From: Silene latifolia
Lineage: Eukaryota; Streptophyta; Magnoliopsida; Caryophyllales; Caryophyllaceae
Direction of reading: 5' to 3'
Length of the DNA stretch: 64,000 nt
Assembly: GCF_048544455.1 (NCBI RefSeq)
Contig: NC_133526.1
Location: 3,116,001-3,180,000, forward strand
Shown: piece after piece, positions 22,076 through 33,790 of the stretch
Layout of the letters: every line of letters starts with the position of its first letter
How positions within the stretch are numbered: the first letter of the stretch is position 1
Position numbers and translations under genes: made by a program
Notes under the pieces: generated by a model
What the model was told of the DNA's origin: nothing
Seen by the model: the letters and a program-made list of their open reading frames with translations, nothing else
The model's database searches: none

Positions 22076-23489
22076 ACTTTATCTTTTAATCTTTTAATTA
22101 TATTAAAAGCAATCCCCCTTCTTTTGATACTTTGATCTTTGTGTATAAAGTATATGTAAACATTTCATTGAGACAAATGGAGTATAATATGAAGCTCATT
22201 TCATGCATACGGATAATATGAAATCAAAATTCCGTATCAGTCAATATAGAATAAATTAGAATTGACATAGTGACGGATAAGTAATAATTTAAATTTATGT
22301 ATTTCTATTAATGAAAATAAAACATACATAAAGTACTACAAATTTAAATTATATTTCAACTTGTAAGCTTACTAACTTTATTTTATTATTAAGAAAATAA
22401 TTATTTCACTATCCTAGGTATCCCTTTCAGATGGCAACAAATGCTCTAATCCACTAGTAAACTAATATAGAAAACAAAGAGTAGAAGAGTAGTTTATCTA
22501 ACTTAGCTCATGGAATTTAATATACATACAAAGAAAGGTACACTTAAATTAATCCTTATTATTATAATTGATTACAAAAGATTTGATTCATGAAATTAGG
22601 GATTCCTAAAGCATCTTTGATTACTTTAATTTAATTATGAGTGCATGAGAGATGCCTAAATTCAGAAAAGTCAGTGGATTATTGAGTTTTAAAGTTAATA
22701 TAAATTGTACTCTAGCTCTTTCATACGGAGTATTTAATTAGTCTTTCAACATTTTTTCACTTTTGATTTGTAGAAATGAACATTGTCAAAAATCCGAAAG
22801 TTTAATAAACTCAGTCAATATATTCACGGTTATTGTACTTTGGGAATGTGAATGATGAACCTTTATCTATTTAACCTTGGCTTTCTACGAAGTATAAGCT
22901 TTGTGTGTGGTTGATGGATGAAATGATACAACATTTCCCAAGCACTGCTCATCTAAGGTTAACACGGTTAAAAAAAGAAATAAGACATTCTTAAATGGAC
23001 CGAGTATGATAACAACGTATATTTGTTATATACAAGAATTATTTCTCTAGTGAAACCGTGTTCTGAAAAGTGATAAAGGAAATATATACGAGTAAAAACG
23101 AATAAATGGATCGTTCGATTAATTTAAAACGATAATTGTGACTTAAAAGCTGGTTGAATTTGTCCATTGGCTAGTTTAGTTTAATTGACACACTAGGCAA
23201 AATGCACTTATAGCCTGGTCATTATGGATTGACCACCCAAACCAAAAACCAAATAACAATTATAAAAATGTAGAATCTTTTCATTTTTTTAATAAAGCAT
23301 GAAATTATTGACAGAGATAATTGGGTATGACATATGACCAATAATAGCATACAATTATACAAGTGAAGAAAATTTGGATTCAGGTGGGAGTGCTTAAAAA
23401 AAAGTACAATAATGTCCTTGATTTGGGCCAAGGCCAACTACTATTGAACAATGTATGGAAACAATCATTTGTAATACATTTTTTAATTA
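22076..23489. other. gene-free spacer
   Basis: AT-rich, no recognisable gene, RNA or bounded repeat. A minus-strand open frame at 23222-23437 is hydrophobic by base composition only. Confidence 0.5.

Positions 23490-23553
<64 letters not shown>
23490..23553. repeat. (AAT)n microsatellite
   Basis: About 20 uninterrupted TAA/AAT units. Likely length-variable between individuals. Confidence 0.95.
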
Positions 23554-23659
23554 GGTGCATAAGTTAGTATACCGGTATACACTGTAACATATAGTCTGAT
23601 TTACATAATGTGTATAATATGCACATCATCGATTGGAAAAAGAGTTTTCTTATAAAGTA

Positions 23660-23867
23660 CTCCCTTTGTCCCGATCATTTGTTATCCTTTTCCATATTGG
23701 GGTGTCTCACTCATTTGTTGTCCTTTCTATTTTAAGAATGAACTTGATGAACAATTTGATCATTCAGACTCCATTTGTTCCACTTGTCACTTACTAATTG
23801 ACCCCTTCCTCTTTCCTTGGTCTTTGTGCCAAAACCAAAGGACAACAATTGACCGGGACGGAGGGAG
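23660..23867. mobile_element. Stowaway-type MITE
   Basis: Ends CTCCCTTTGTCCCGATC and GACCGGGACGGAGGGAG with TA duplication. Sister of 8944-9128. Confidence 0.88.
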
Positions 23868-23901
23868 TATTAGTTTGAGATAATCATCACATATCCAGGT
23901 T

Positions 23902-24480
23902 TTACAACATTATATAGTAAAAATAACTACATCGGGTAGATAAAGTGTGTTGGTCGTATATGGACGGCGGAATATGAAGATCATCTTCATCCACTACCTT
24001 CTTAAAAGAACGATTGAAGCTCACCACATGATCGAACAAATCCTTACTCTTTTTTATCAACTTAGCTTCGGAGAAAGATCTACAACAAGACACAAGAATG
24101 TGTCTCGAAAATTCATTTCCTTGGTTATGATACACATTATCAAGAACCCAACGAGCCATATGATCGATCAAATCCTTACTCTTTTTGTCAAATGAGTTCG
24201 GAGAAATACCTACAACAAGACACAAAAATATGTCTCGGAGATTCATCCCCTTGGCTATGATACACATCATCGAGGGTGAGCAAAGTATACTGAATGCAGA
24301 CCACGGAAGTCTGCGTCCAGTGGAGAAAAAACTCCTACATGCACTTTGAAACACAATACCTTCGGACAAGAACCTTGTATCCAAGAAAAGTGAGAGGGTA
24401 GATAGATAGCGAAACATGAGCCACAATGAACAACCTCCTAGCCAACGCCATCTCAGAAGGCCAAATCGAGATGTCTATGA
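23902..24480 (-). pseudogene. unrecognised degenerate coding-like region with an internal duplication
   Basis: A minus-strand open frame (about 24426-23902, no ATG at its head) carries the phrase NVYHNQGNEF..HILVSCCRSFSE, followed by KKSKDLFDH. A second, frame-shifted version, DVYHSQGDES..HIFVSCCRYFSEL, lies just upstream, about 117 bp away at DNA level. The DNA repeat is plain: ATCAAATCCTTACTCTTTT, ACAACAAGACACAA and ATGTGTCTCG each occur twice. Upstream in another frame is WPSEMALARRLF, which also looks protein-like. Conserved residues in both copies suggest decayed coding sequence, but I cannot name the family. It may equally be part of an old transposon. Confidence 0.3.
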
Positions 24481-24515
24481 AATAATTGAAGAAACTAAAG
24501 CACTATATAAAAGAA

Positions 24516-24645
24516 ACACAAATTCTCATTTGTAACGGCATTATTTCGTTACAAGCCTGTAACGTCTTCTAGGAAGCAAGTGGAAGAAGGGTTGTGAGAG
24601 GTCACAAGCTTGAAACGGTCATAACCAAAACTGTATGTGTAAAAG
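24516..24645. mobile_element. Mutator-like MITE, decayed
   Basis: Starts CACAAATTCTCATTTGTAACGG and contains GTTGTGAGAGGTCACAAGCT, matching the interior of 35339-35526. Confidence 0.45.
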
Positions 24646-25103
24646 AAAAAGATGACGTAGTGTATGCTATGGAAATAATAATGGACTTAAACTAAGTCCC
24701 GCACGTCACATTTGCCATAATGACCACATGAGACCATATAATATAACCTCATTCACAAATTATGTTATCTACAAATTAAAGCATTTTCGTAGGAGACTTC
24801 GGAATCTAAAGCTCTTGTGCATACTGCTTACTTCTTGCTTATTTCATCCGCAAATGTTTCGGAATATAAACAAAGGACATGATATTTATTCCTATAATAC
24901 GGCTATACCCACGCGACTGACACGAGCACTTCTCATGGCCTTGTATGAATGTATGATATATTCTGGTGCGAATTTTGGAGTAGATAAAGCCGGGGTCATA
25001 TTAAACTATTGACTCTATATATGAGTATTTAAGGTCAAAATATATTTTGTACAATTGTATTGAAATACGAAAAATTAACGAGGATTTAACTTGCGACTTA
25101 GCC

Positions 25104-25185
25104 AAAATTATTTAAGTTTAAGATCAATTTTAATGTGACTGTCTAAAATTATTTAAGTTTAAGATCAATTTTAATGTGACTGTCT
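25104..25185. repeat. 41-bp perfect tandem duplication
   Basis: AAAATTATTTAAGTTTAAG...GTGACTGTCT occurs at 25104 and again at 25145 without change. Confidence 0.85.
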
Positions 25186-26038
25186 ATTGTCGTAAAGGTG
25201 GTGGGTCTCAAAACCTCATTGACTTTAGCATGTGGCCAGACTCGCGACATCACTTGACATGACCCCCTTCCGATATAACCAAGGTCCTCAGCTGCTTGTA
25301 TCTCGACATTATTTTATAAATCAGTTTTTTGTACCAGAAATCAGTCTTAGCGTAACTAAATGACATCTTCGGTGAGACGGTGAGTGTTAATTTTGAAATA
25401 TTTACTCTGATCTGGCTACTTACAAATAAACTCTTATATTAATGAGAAATATTGAAAGAGAGTGAGATGAATAGAGGATTAAACCTGTGCAAATTCTTAT
25501 CTAAGACAGTTGTAAGCGTGAAACGTATCTAAGGCAACTCATATATATACGAGTACCTTGTTAGAGCATAGATCGTGCAAAAGATATGATTTTGTATCTA
25601 TTTCGCAATTAAGACGATCTTAAAAACTTACTATTAGACCTAATACAACCGTTTAAATTAGAAATTGGAAGATATAGGAACTAAATTATGAACAATGAGA
25701 CAAACTGCGTTTATGGATGTCATTGTAGTAATTGAGACATTGGCTGAAAATTGAGGTATTCTTCCTTAAGAATTACGTTACACGTGAGTGTTCTTTTATT
25801 TTCCACAAATTTTAAAGGAAGTGCGAGTGTATGTAAACTAATCCTAGTTTTGTTGATTTTTATGGCACGAATGTCAATGTCGATTGTTAATGCATTTGTA
25901 GAAATCATGTCGGCCATCGATCCCAGTTCTCTTCTACTATGATTAGTCAATCCTTAACATGAATGGATGAAATGCGACACGTTTGTGAACCACTGCTCAT
26001 CTAACGAGTACATCAACCGTTTTCAGTTAGGGGAGCGG

Positions 26039-26199
26039 CAGTGACGGAGTTAGAATTTGAATTTTTTAGGCGGAAAATTTTAGAGGGGACAAACGACTAA
26101 TTTTAAAAACTATGTTCGAAATTTTTTTGAATTTTTTTACTAAAAACTTCGGAAATTTCATTCGCCGAGGGGGCGAGCTCCCCCCTAGTTCCATCACTG
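26039..26199. mobile_element. hAT-like MITE
   Basis: Inverted ends CAGTGACGGAGTTAG and CTAGTTCCATCACTG. Related pieces at 39872-40047, 44252-44409 and 45572-45757 share the (C)AGTGRCGGA terminus and about 160-185-bp size. Flanking 8-mers are only partly alike. Confidence 0.6.
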
Positions 26200-26417
26200 G
26201 GGGAGTTGAGGTCAATGAGGTTCGGGTTCGGTTGGATTTAAAGTCATTTTTTTTAGTTAGGTCAAATTTTATAAGTTCAGTTTAAAAAGTTAAAATTCTA
26301 TAAATTTACTTCAAAAAAGTTTAGATAATAAAAGTTTACTTCAATTAATACCCACTTTTCATAAGTTCGGATTTTATAAATTCATCTCTCAAATTCAGTT
26401 TAGATACTATAAATTTA

Positions 26418-27072
26418 GGTTCTGTTTGGAAAAACTAACTGGAAAAAATATAGCTGAAATCTGAAAAGTTAGTTGAAAAGTGAAAAACTAATTGAAACCT
26501 GAAAACCTAACTACGAAGGTAGCTTGAAATTAGGAACTGATAAGGTAACAGATTATTAAAAAAAAACGTTTGACAACCTAACAGAAAAGGTAATTGATTT
26601 TGGTGAAATGACGTAAAAGGATATGATGATGATTATTTAATAATATAGACTATAGATTTAAGGGGTAAAAAGGTAAATTAAAAGCAAATTAGGTACCTGA
26701 AATCTCAAATGCTACTCTAGGTAACATTTTATTTCAGGTAGCTTATTTGGTTAAATAATTTTTTTGCCAAATGCTCACAAAAAAAAAAAACCTGAACTTT
26801 TAGTCATACTCCCTCCATACCACATCTTTAGTTACACATTATTTAAAATTATAAAAATTTGATATTCTTATAGCATTCATGACAATAAACCAAATAAGAT
26901 CTCACATGACTATATTTTGTCTTATAGATTAAGAATAATATCGAAGATTACCTACGACCATAAATAGCGACAAGATTCTCAGTGTTACCATTGGTGTGGT
27001 ATGGAGGGAGTATGGAAGGTATAAGCTAGTTTGACCAAATAAGATACCTGAAATACATTGTTAAACAGAGCC
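26418..27072. mobile_element. Tourist-like MITE (GGCTCTGTTTGG family) carrying a nested Stowaway
   Basis: Ends GGTTCTGTTTGGAAAAAC and GTTAAACAGAGCC with a TTA duplication (26415-26417, 27073-27075). Contains the Stowaway at 26809-27010, so the Tourist-like insertion is the older. Confidence 0.8.
26809..27010. mobile_element. Stowaway-type MITE, nested
   Basis: Ends CTCCCTCCATACCACATC and GTGTGGTATGGAGGGAG with TA on both sides, inside the 26418-27072 element. Confidence 0.85.
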
Positions 27073-27465
27073 TTAATTCGCACAAATTAAGATCTTGTAA
27101 AATCACTTAAGAAAAATTAGTAAGTCCAGAAGAAGGGCTTGAGCAATTTTATGGGGTGGATTAGTAATCTGATAAGGTACTCGTAATAAATTAGATTAAT
27201 TATCGAAAATTTTCACTAAAAAATCATTTTTTTTTCTATTATTTGGGATGTTCATTCTTGGTAGCCTCTTATTTCCACCACTAATCAATTGATTGATAAC
27301 TCAACATCTAAAGAGCAAGGTTGAAAGGTTTTGCAAAAAATCAAAAACCAAAGAGAATTTAGAAAACCTAAAACTACATTGATGCGTAATGCAATTATAT
27401 GTAAACTTTAATTTTGTGAATTGGGATAACCTCACTTTATTTTACTATCATTATCATTATATCTA

Positions 27466-28245
27466 TAAAAAAGGTCGCTAGAGGTAGGGGAAGACCGAGA
27501 CAGACATGGTTGAAAGTGATAGAGCACGATATGAGATTTCTGGGTTTGAGGAGAGTATGGTGACGGAGAGGGCACAATGGAGGGAAAGGATACATGTTGA
27601 TTTTTAGTATTTGATGTTTTTTTTTGACATATTTAGTGTTTTTTTATTTAATTATTTGTTCTTCTCTCCTTTATTACACTTTCTTACCAACCACTTTCTT
27701 ATACTCCCTCCATTTTTTAATATATGACGTTTTGCTTTTTCGAGGCAAGCCTTTGACTTTAATATTTACAAAAATATATTTGGTAAAAAAATTTAAAAAT
27801 TATACCATTAAATTTCTTATGAAAAACTCTTTCATATGAGTATACATATCACTATATTTAAGCATATAATTTGAGAGATATTGAAGAGAGAAGTGTGTGT
27901 CTCGAAATGTGAGAAAATCATATATAGAAAAATAGAGGGAGTAGATTTTACTTGGTTTATTTTTAAAGCATTCCGGATCCTTAATTCTATTTCGGTTTTT
28001 AAAATCGTTTTAATCTTTTCTCTCGATTTAAATTTTAAGTTTTTATAAAGAAATCCGGAATTCGATTTAAAAATCCCTAAGTTTACCTTGACATTCCATT
28101 ACATTTTCGTTCTTCCTTTTTGTTTTTCATTTTCCCTTTTTACTCGTCTTTCGAGGCGTACGTTCACTCATTGACGGTTCGAAAGGATGATTCATGTCAG
28201 CGGACCCCAATTCATTTTGGGATTAAGGCTCTGATGTTGTTGTTG
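27466..28245 (+). mobile_element. RTE-type LINE 3' end, 5'-truncated, with nested Stowaway
   Basis: A 14-bp duplication TATCATTATATCTA flanks it (27452-27465, 28246-28259). The 5' part encodes the last residues of an RTE-clade ORF (RGRGRPRQTWLKVIEHDMRF, then a frame change to FEESMVTERAQWRERIHV). The 3' part has the clade's usual ending, GATTCATGT..GGACCCC..GGGATTAAGGCT followed by TGT/TTG repeats. A Stowaway (27704-27941) split the tail region later. Confidence 0.85.
27704..27941. mobile_element. Stowaway-type MITE, nested in RTE
   Basis: Ends CTCCCTCCATTTTTTAATAT and ATATAGAAAAATAGAGGGAG, TA duplication at 27702-27703 and 27942-27943. Confidence 0.8.
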
Positions 28246-28259
28246 TATCATTATATCTA

Positions 28260-29576
28260 CAAATTTAATAAATATTATTAAAGATATTTTTACGTCTGTA
28301 TCGAGCGGTACTAAACTTGTTACACTTTATCCAATACCAAAGCCTAAGTTTCAGACTTCTGGCTCATAACTCGACTCAAAACTCGTATATATGACCCCCG
28401 AGTATAATAGTATTCATACCATTTTTATTTAATAGATAAAAAGGTTATAAACATGTTATTTTGTTAGGTCTTTAAGGTACAAAATGAATGAGTTTGGTGT
28501 GAAGACAATCACATTAGGCACAAGCATGGATTTGGTAATTTGGTAACATGAACTCCGTATGATGTATTCCTAACTAGATTAGACGTACTCCTCCTTATTT
28601 AACCTAATTTTTCAGCTATTTTATGTTTAATTTATTCAATCCCTAAGTATTCTGGCGTTTATTTTGTCAACTCCTAAATTGGCTAACTTGTGCGATACTG
28701 CAATAACATAAACTGCACACCTGTTTTAGTTTGTGTTTTTATTTTCATTTTTTCTTGTGTGCGTATTCTAGAAGTTAGATGACCGATGAATGCGCATGTC
28801 ATACATATTCTCAATATTTTTTTTGATTAAAACTTGAGAGATGGTTTCTCGCTAAGTTATTAAAAGACCAGTCTTTCTTATCCTTTTTTATTGTTGATCG
28901 TGATATAGTATTTTCGTACCTATTTACATAATAATGTACTCATTTTATCATTAATCATGATTTGTACCTATTTTATTACATTTATTACCACATTTTTTTT
29001 AAATTGTACAATGATTTTTCAATAAAACTTATTAATAGACCGTCTCTCAGGAGACCTAATTTTTTTTGTATGTGTATTCTTCTCCAATTTATTACTATGA
29101 CTTACCTCTCCGTCTTAGTTATTTATTTACCATTAATTAAAATATTCCTCATAAATAATAAAATAGGAAGACAAATAACTGAACCAAGGGTTTACTTCTT
29201 ATATTTTTCTAGAAATGTAATTAAGTAAATTATTAGAAAAAATAAATTATTTTTGTTAAACTATGAAAACCGTGGTGGGTCACAAAGATAAGAAGTCAAG
29301 AGAATTCACATTATAAGTTCAAGAAGTTTTAGACATTGAGTTATGGTATCATATAGAGGAGCAAGGATCCTCTCCATTTCCTAAAAGAAATGGAAAGTCC
29401 ATTTCTCTCTCACAACACAATTTAATATTGTTGTTTTGATTCCACTCGTTTTTACCTTTATTTTTCATACTAAAATCGGGTTCGTTAGATCATTGCAAGA
29501 TGAAATCTAGATCGTTTATGGGAAATGGCCTCTCCATTTCTTTTAGGAAATGGAGAGAATCCTAATGCCATATAAA
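28260..29576. other. gene-free spacer
   Basis: AT-rich. An inverted pair CCTCTCCATTTCCTAAAAGAAATGG (29370-29395) and CCTCTCCATTTCTTTTAGGAAATGG (29527-29552) suggests a further small foldback of about 185 bp. No gene. Confidence 0.5.
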
Positions 29577-29684
29577 GGCCCTGTTAGTTTCCCTTAATTA
29601 GTTCATTTCAGTTCAGTTTAGTTTATTTCAGTTCAATTTTATTCAGTTTAACTTAGCTTATTTCAACAAAAAAAAAATAGGACC
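29577..29684. mobile_element. short Tourist-like MITE related to 9904-11232
   Basis: Ends GGCCCTGTTAGTTTCCC and AATAGGACC(TAA), with CAGTTCAGTTTAGTTTA subterminal repeats. Confidence 0.55.
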
Positions 29685-29743
29685 TAAACTGAAAATGAAA
29701 ATGTATTTTAACACTCAAGCACTCACGCCAATCAATTTTAAGA

Positions 29744-29935
29744 ACACAAAATCTCATTATAGACGGCAACTATCCGTCTATAATTAAAGACGGGCAAGAA
29801 CATAAAGACATTACGCATTCAAGACAAACAACAACTCGCGTGGTGGGTAAAAAAATATCGATCTTTAAAAGGTATTTGACTAAATCTCTTACTATAAACG
29901 GATATCTATTTATAGTAAGACTTCCTCTTTTAAGA
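29744..29935. mobile_element. Mutator-like foldback MITE
   Basis: Starts CACAAAATCTCATTATAGACGG. The inner palindromes ATAGACGG..CCGTCTAT and ACTATAAACGG..TTTATAGT pair across the element. Confidence 0.5.
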
Positions 29936-31130
29936 ATAACCATGCCATCATTTATTATTAATAAAAATAAAAGAAAAAGTAAGATAAGACCAATGTACAT
30001 GAAAACGAAATGAAAAGGAGGTCGACTCATATTATATGCAATTGCTTGGGGAAAACGTATCTTCACAGGTTTGTGTATTCCGAAGCTTAGGCTTTGATAT
30101 TCCCTACGCCAAGATATAATTCTCATTTTTTTGGATATTAAATAAAAATAAAAAATTCACATTTTTCTTAAATAAAATATGTCACCAAACTATCTTATGC
30201 CGCACCTTTTTACACGAATATTTTTTAGAGCATATATTATATGAACTTTTCAATTAACTTTTGTAGTCATAGTAGTATAATAACATTATTAAAATGCAAA
30301 GCTACTTGATGTTTTCTTTTCACTTCCATTAATAAATTGCACCAAGAGAATATGGATGGTGTATTAATTATGAGAATAATACATGTATAATGAATTTGAA
30401 TTTAATAAAATATAAAAATAATTAAATAAATGTAAAACTATATAAAAATTAAATAGTTAATTTATCAACACTATATACTTTTAATTGGTTAAACATTCTG
30501 AACTGAAATAAGCTAAATTTATTTGATAAAAAAAGGTTAAAGGGTTGTCCTAAAGTTGATGAGACTTATAGGTGTTACTTCGTCCGTAATAGTTAAGAAA
30601 AATCATAACGCTCTTGAAACAGGTTTGAAACCTATTGTAAATCGCTTATAAAGATGACCATTTGAGCGGGTTAACCTAGTCAACTCTCCATTATCACAAC
30701 TTGACTAGCGGAGTCAACCAAATCAACGAGTCTCCATTTCCACAGCTTGACTAGCATGCCACGCCCCTGAACCAGACTGCTTCAGGATTGGCCTTAACTT
30801 TCCCACTCAACTCGCCAAAAAGCAAGAAAAGAAAAATGGTTAGGTTTGTCCCACCCATAACCGTCCACTCCGAGCCAGCCCGACTTGACTTACCTCAACT
30901 TAGGTCGATCAGGTGGGCTAACCTAAGCCCGCCTCCGATTGACCGATATGTGGCCTCGAACCCGCGTGCGATTATTGACCGACCTATTGCCATATAGTAG
31001 AAGTGAATTTTAATAAATGATAAATTGAAGGATAAATAAAGGATAAGCATGACCATTTCTTTTTATTTAATAACTTAAATTTATCAATAAATAATAAATA
31101 AATCCTAGACCATCCACCACCTTCTCCACT
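29936..31130. other. gene-free spacer before the PLATZ gene
   Basis: Distal promoter of the PLATZ gene at most. The phrase CTTGACTAGC recurs (30701, 30747). A plus-strand open frame at 30788-30997 shows no family motif. No transposon with clear ends. Confidence 0.5.
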
Positions 31131-31141
31131 CTATATTCCTC

Positions 31142-31149
31142 TATAATAA
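31142..31149 (+). promoter_or_regulatory. candidate TATA box of the PLATZ gene
   Basis: TATAATAA about 205 bases before the ATG, followed by a CT-rich leader-like stretch (31170-31300) typical of plant 5' untranslated regions. Confidence 0.35.
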
Positions 31150-31353
31150 AACCCCTTTTATCTCTCTTTATTTTCATTCCAACTTCCTAAAAACCAAACC
31201 AAAACAAACGCCTCCACTCCCCTCTTCCCTCTTCTTTCTCCCTCTAAACAAATAACTCACTCTTTTCCCCTGTTTTTTTCCCCTTCTCTCAAGCTGGCGA
31301 TTGTTAATCAAGAATCCTCTGTTCGTGAAATTAAACCCAAAAATCGTCGAATA

Positions 31354-33790
31354 ATGGTAATTTTTTCTAATTTTTTTTACCTACCCATATTGTTATATAT
31401 TGTTTACTACCACTCCATGAGAATAATAAGGCTTTTTATTAGTTAGGGTGTAATTAAGAATTTATTTTTTAGTTAATGTGGGTTATAACTGATTAATTGT
31501 TTAATTGTGTAATTAATATGTAATTAGGGTGGTGGTGGACCAGATGATGAAGATTTTAATAGGTGGCCGCCATGGTTGAAGCCATTGTTACGTGAAAAGT
31601 TCTTTGTTCATTGCCAATATCATCCTGATTCTCATAAAAGTGAATGTAATATGTATTGCTTGGATTGTATGAATGGTGCTCTTTGTTCACTTTGCCTTGC
31701 TCATCACAAAGATCATCGTGCTATTCAGGTAATTTGTCTATCTTTCGTATTCAGTTCAAACCCCGTCAGCATCAAAACCGCCTTTACCACAAAAGAAATT
31801 TTTAGTGCTTGTTGTTAGGTTTCATGAATTAATTTTTCAATTTTTGGTTAATTAACTTCCACAATTAGAATTATTAAAAATTTCATCTTTAATTCAATAC
31901 CTTTTACTTTTCTACAAGTGCACCAAATTTCAACATTTTTGACAATATGGGTTACAACATTAATTAAATGGGTTTAATTTTAACTTCTTGTTTAGCTCAA
32001 TTTTGTCAAAAAAATGTCACTTTTCTTAATAATTCACCTAAAATTTCCTTTTCCAATGTTTTGGAAAACCAAGTTTGTGGAGGTAAAATGAGAAGCTTAC
32101 TTTTCTTGCTCTTCAAGCTTTACCCTTCAAAGTTGACTTGTACTTAACCTTGGTTGACTTGTATTTTAATCCATAATACTGTCTTACAGTGTGATACGGT
32201 CCTTTTATATATATCAGCATTCATTTATTGACCAATTAAAAGATCGTCAATATATTAATGATATTTGTTATGATTAATTAACAGATTCGGAGATCATCGT
32301 ATCATGATGTGATCAGGGTTTCGGAAATACAGAAAGTGTTGGATATTAATGGAATTCAAACATACATAATCAATAGTGCAAGAGTTGTGTTCTTGAATGA
32401 AAGGCCACAGCCTAGGCCTGGTAAAGGTGTCACAAACACATGTCAAGTTTGTGAAAGAAGTCTCCTTGATACATTCCGATTTTGCTCCCTTTCTTGCAAG
32501 GTTATTTCTCATTACTTGCCTTTACATGCTTTTTGAATGATGTTTGTTTCGAGTTTTCGGTACCATGAACATATTGTTATTGATCACATTTTCCTTGCAA
32601 TGCTTAATCATAGGTGATTGTCTATACCATTCCTTAATAATATTATCGGTCAAGCTAGCGGACATGTGTATTCTTAGTATGTGTCCACATTTGGGTCGTG
32701 TTATCGATTGGGTGGCAAATGTGGTCGCTTTCTCGATTTGTCCTATTGAATTAGTTGCATTATGACACAATTTCTTAATAATATTACCGGCTAAGCTAGC
32801 AGACATGTGTATTCTTTGTGGTCACTTTCTCAATTTGTCCGATTGAATTAGTTGCATTATGACACAATTCCTTAATAATATTACTGGCTAAGCTAGCTAA
32901 TATGTGCATTCTTAGTATGTGTTGACATTTGGGTCGTGTTATCGATTGAGTGGCAAATATGGTCACTTTCTCAATTTGTCCGATTGAGTTAGTTGCATTA
33001 TTGACACAATTTCTTAATAATATTACCGGCTAAGCTAGCTGATATGTGCATTCTTAGTATGTGTCGACATTTGGGATGTGTTATCGATTGAGTGGCAAAT
33101 GTGGTCGCTTTCTCAATTTGTCTGATTGAATTAGTTGCATTATGACACAATTCCTTAATAATATTACTGGCTAAGCTAGCTGATATGTGCATTCTTAGTT
33201 GTGTTGACCATTTGGGTCGTGTTATCGATTGGGTGGCAAATGTGGTCGCTTTCTCGATTTGTCCGATTGAATTAGTTGCATTATGACACAGTTCCTTAAT
33301 AATATTACCGGCTAAGCTAGCTGACATGTGCATTCTTAGTATATGTCGACATTTATCGATTGAGTGGCAAATGTGGTCACTTTCTCAATTTGTCCCATTG
33401 AATTAGTTGCATTATTGACACAAAATCTTTCTAAATTGCAAATGGGTACTCAAGCCTTGATATAGAAATGTATTCTAATTTGGACATTTATTGACTACTA
33501 GTACTCAATTTGATGATGAAATTGTTATTTCTTCTATTTAGATTGTTGGGACATCAAAAAATACTCATAAGAGGAAGAAAATCCGATCGTCAATGGAGTC
33601 GGATTCCGAAGATTCCGGTAGCACGGGTAGCACCACAACAAGGGAGGAGATGATAAACTACAACAATAGAATGGTCCAAAGCTTTACACCATCAACACCT
33701 CCTCCAACTGCCCTTAATTTCAGGACAGCCAAAAGAAGGAAAGGCATTCCACATAGAGCCCCTCTAGGTGGACTCATCGTACAATATTAA
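31354..33790 (+). CDS. PLATZ zinc-dependent DNA-binding transcription factor, 222 aa, four exons
   Basis: Coding exons are 31354-31356 (the ATG alone), 31528-31728, 32285-32500 and 33542-33790. All introns are GT-AG and phase 0. PLATZ proteins bind A/T-rich DNA with zinc and mostly repress transcription; they act in the nucleus. The N-terminal zinc region has C30, H33, H37, C41, C45, C48, C54, C57, H60, H61 and H64 ([31 protein letters not shown]). The second region has C121-X2-C124 and C135-X3-C139. Between them is the conserved [20 protein letters not shown]. The tail has a basic patch [10 protein letters not shown], an acidic-Ser run and the typical end [15 protein letters not shown]. Length is usual for the family. 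Family assignment is certain; the target genes are unknown. Confidence 0.96.
32626..33423. repeat. 140-bp tandem array inside PLATZ intron 3
   Basis: The marker GACACAATTYCTTAATAATA recurs at 32764, 32861, 33003, 33143 and 33284, with the word GACACA again at 33417 and a diverged start at 32626. Spacing is 139-142 bp, except one copy shortened by about 42 bp. Each unit contains GGCTAAGCTAGC and TTATCGATTG. It fills most of the 1041-bp intron. Confidence 0.9.

Noticed and set aside
29770-30126. 118-residue minus-strand open frame
   Set aside because: Its end overlaps a Mutator-like MITE and it shows no family residues; hydrophobic content follows base composition.
30788-30997. 69-residue plus-strand open frame in a G+C-richer patch
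   Set aside because: No motif, no promoter or splice context; left as spacer.
32998-33333. 111-residue repetitive minus-strand open frame
   Set aside because: Produced by the 140-bp tandem array in PLATZ intron 3, whose period breaks frame between copies.
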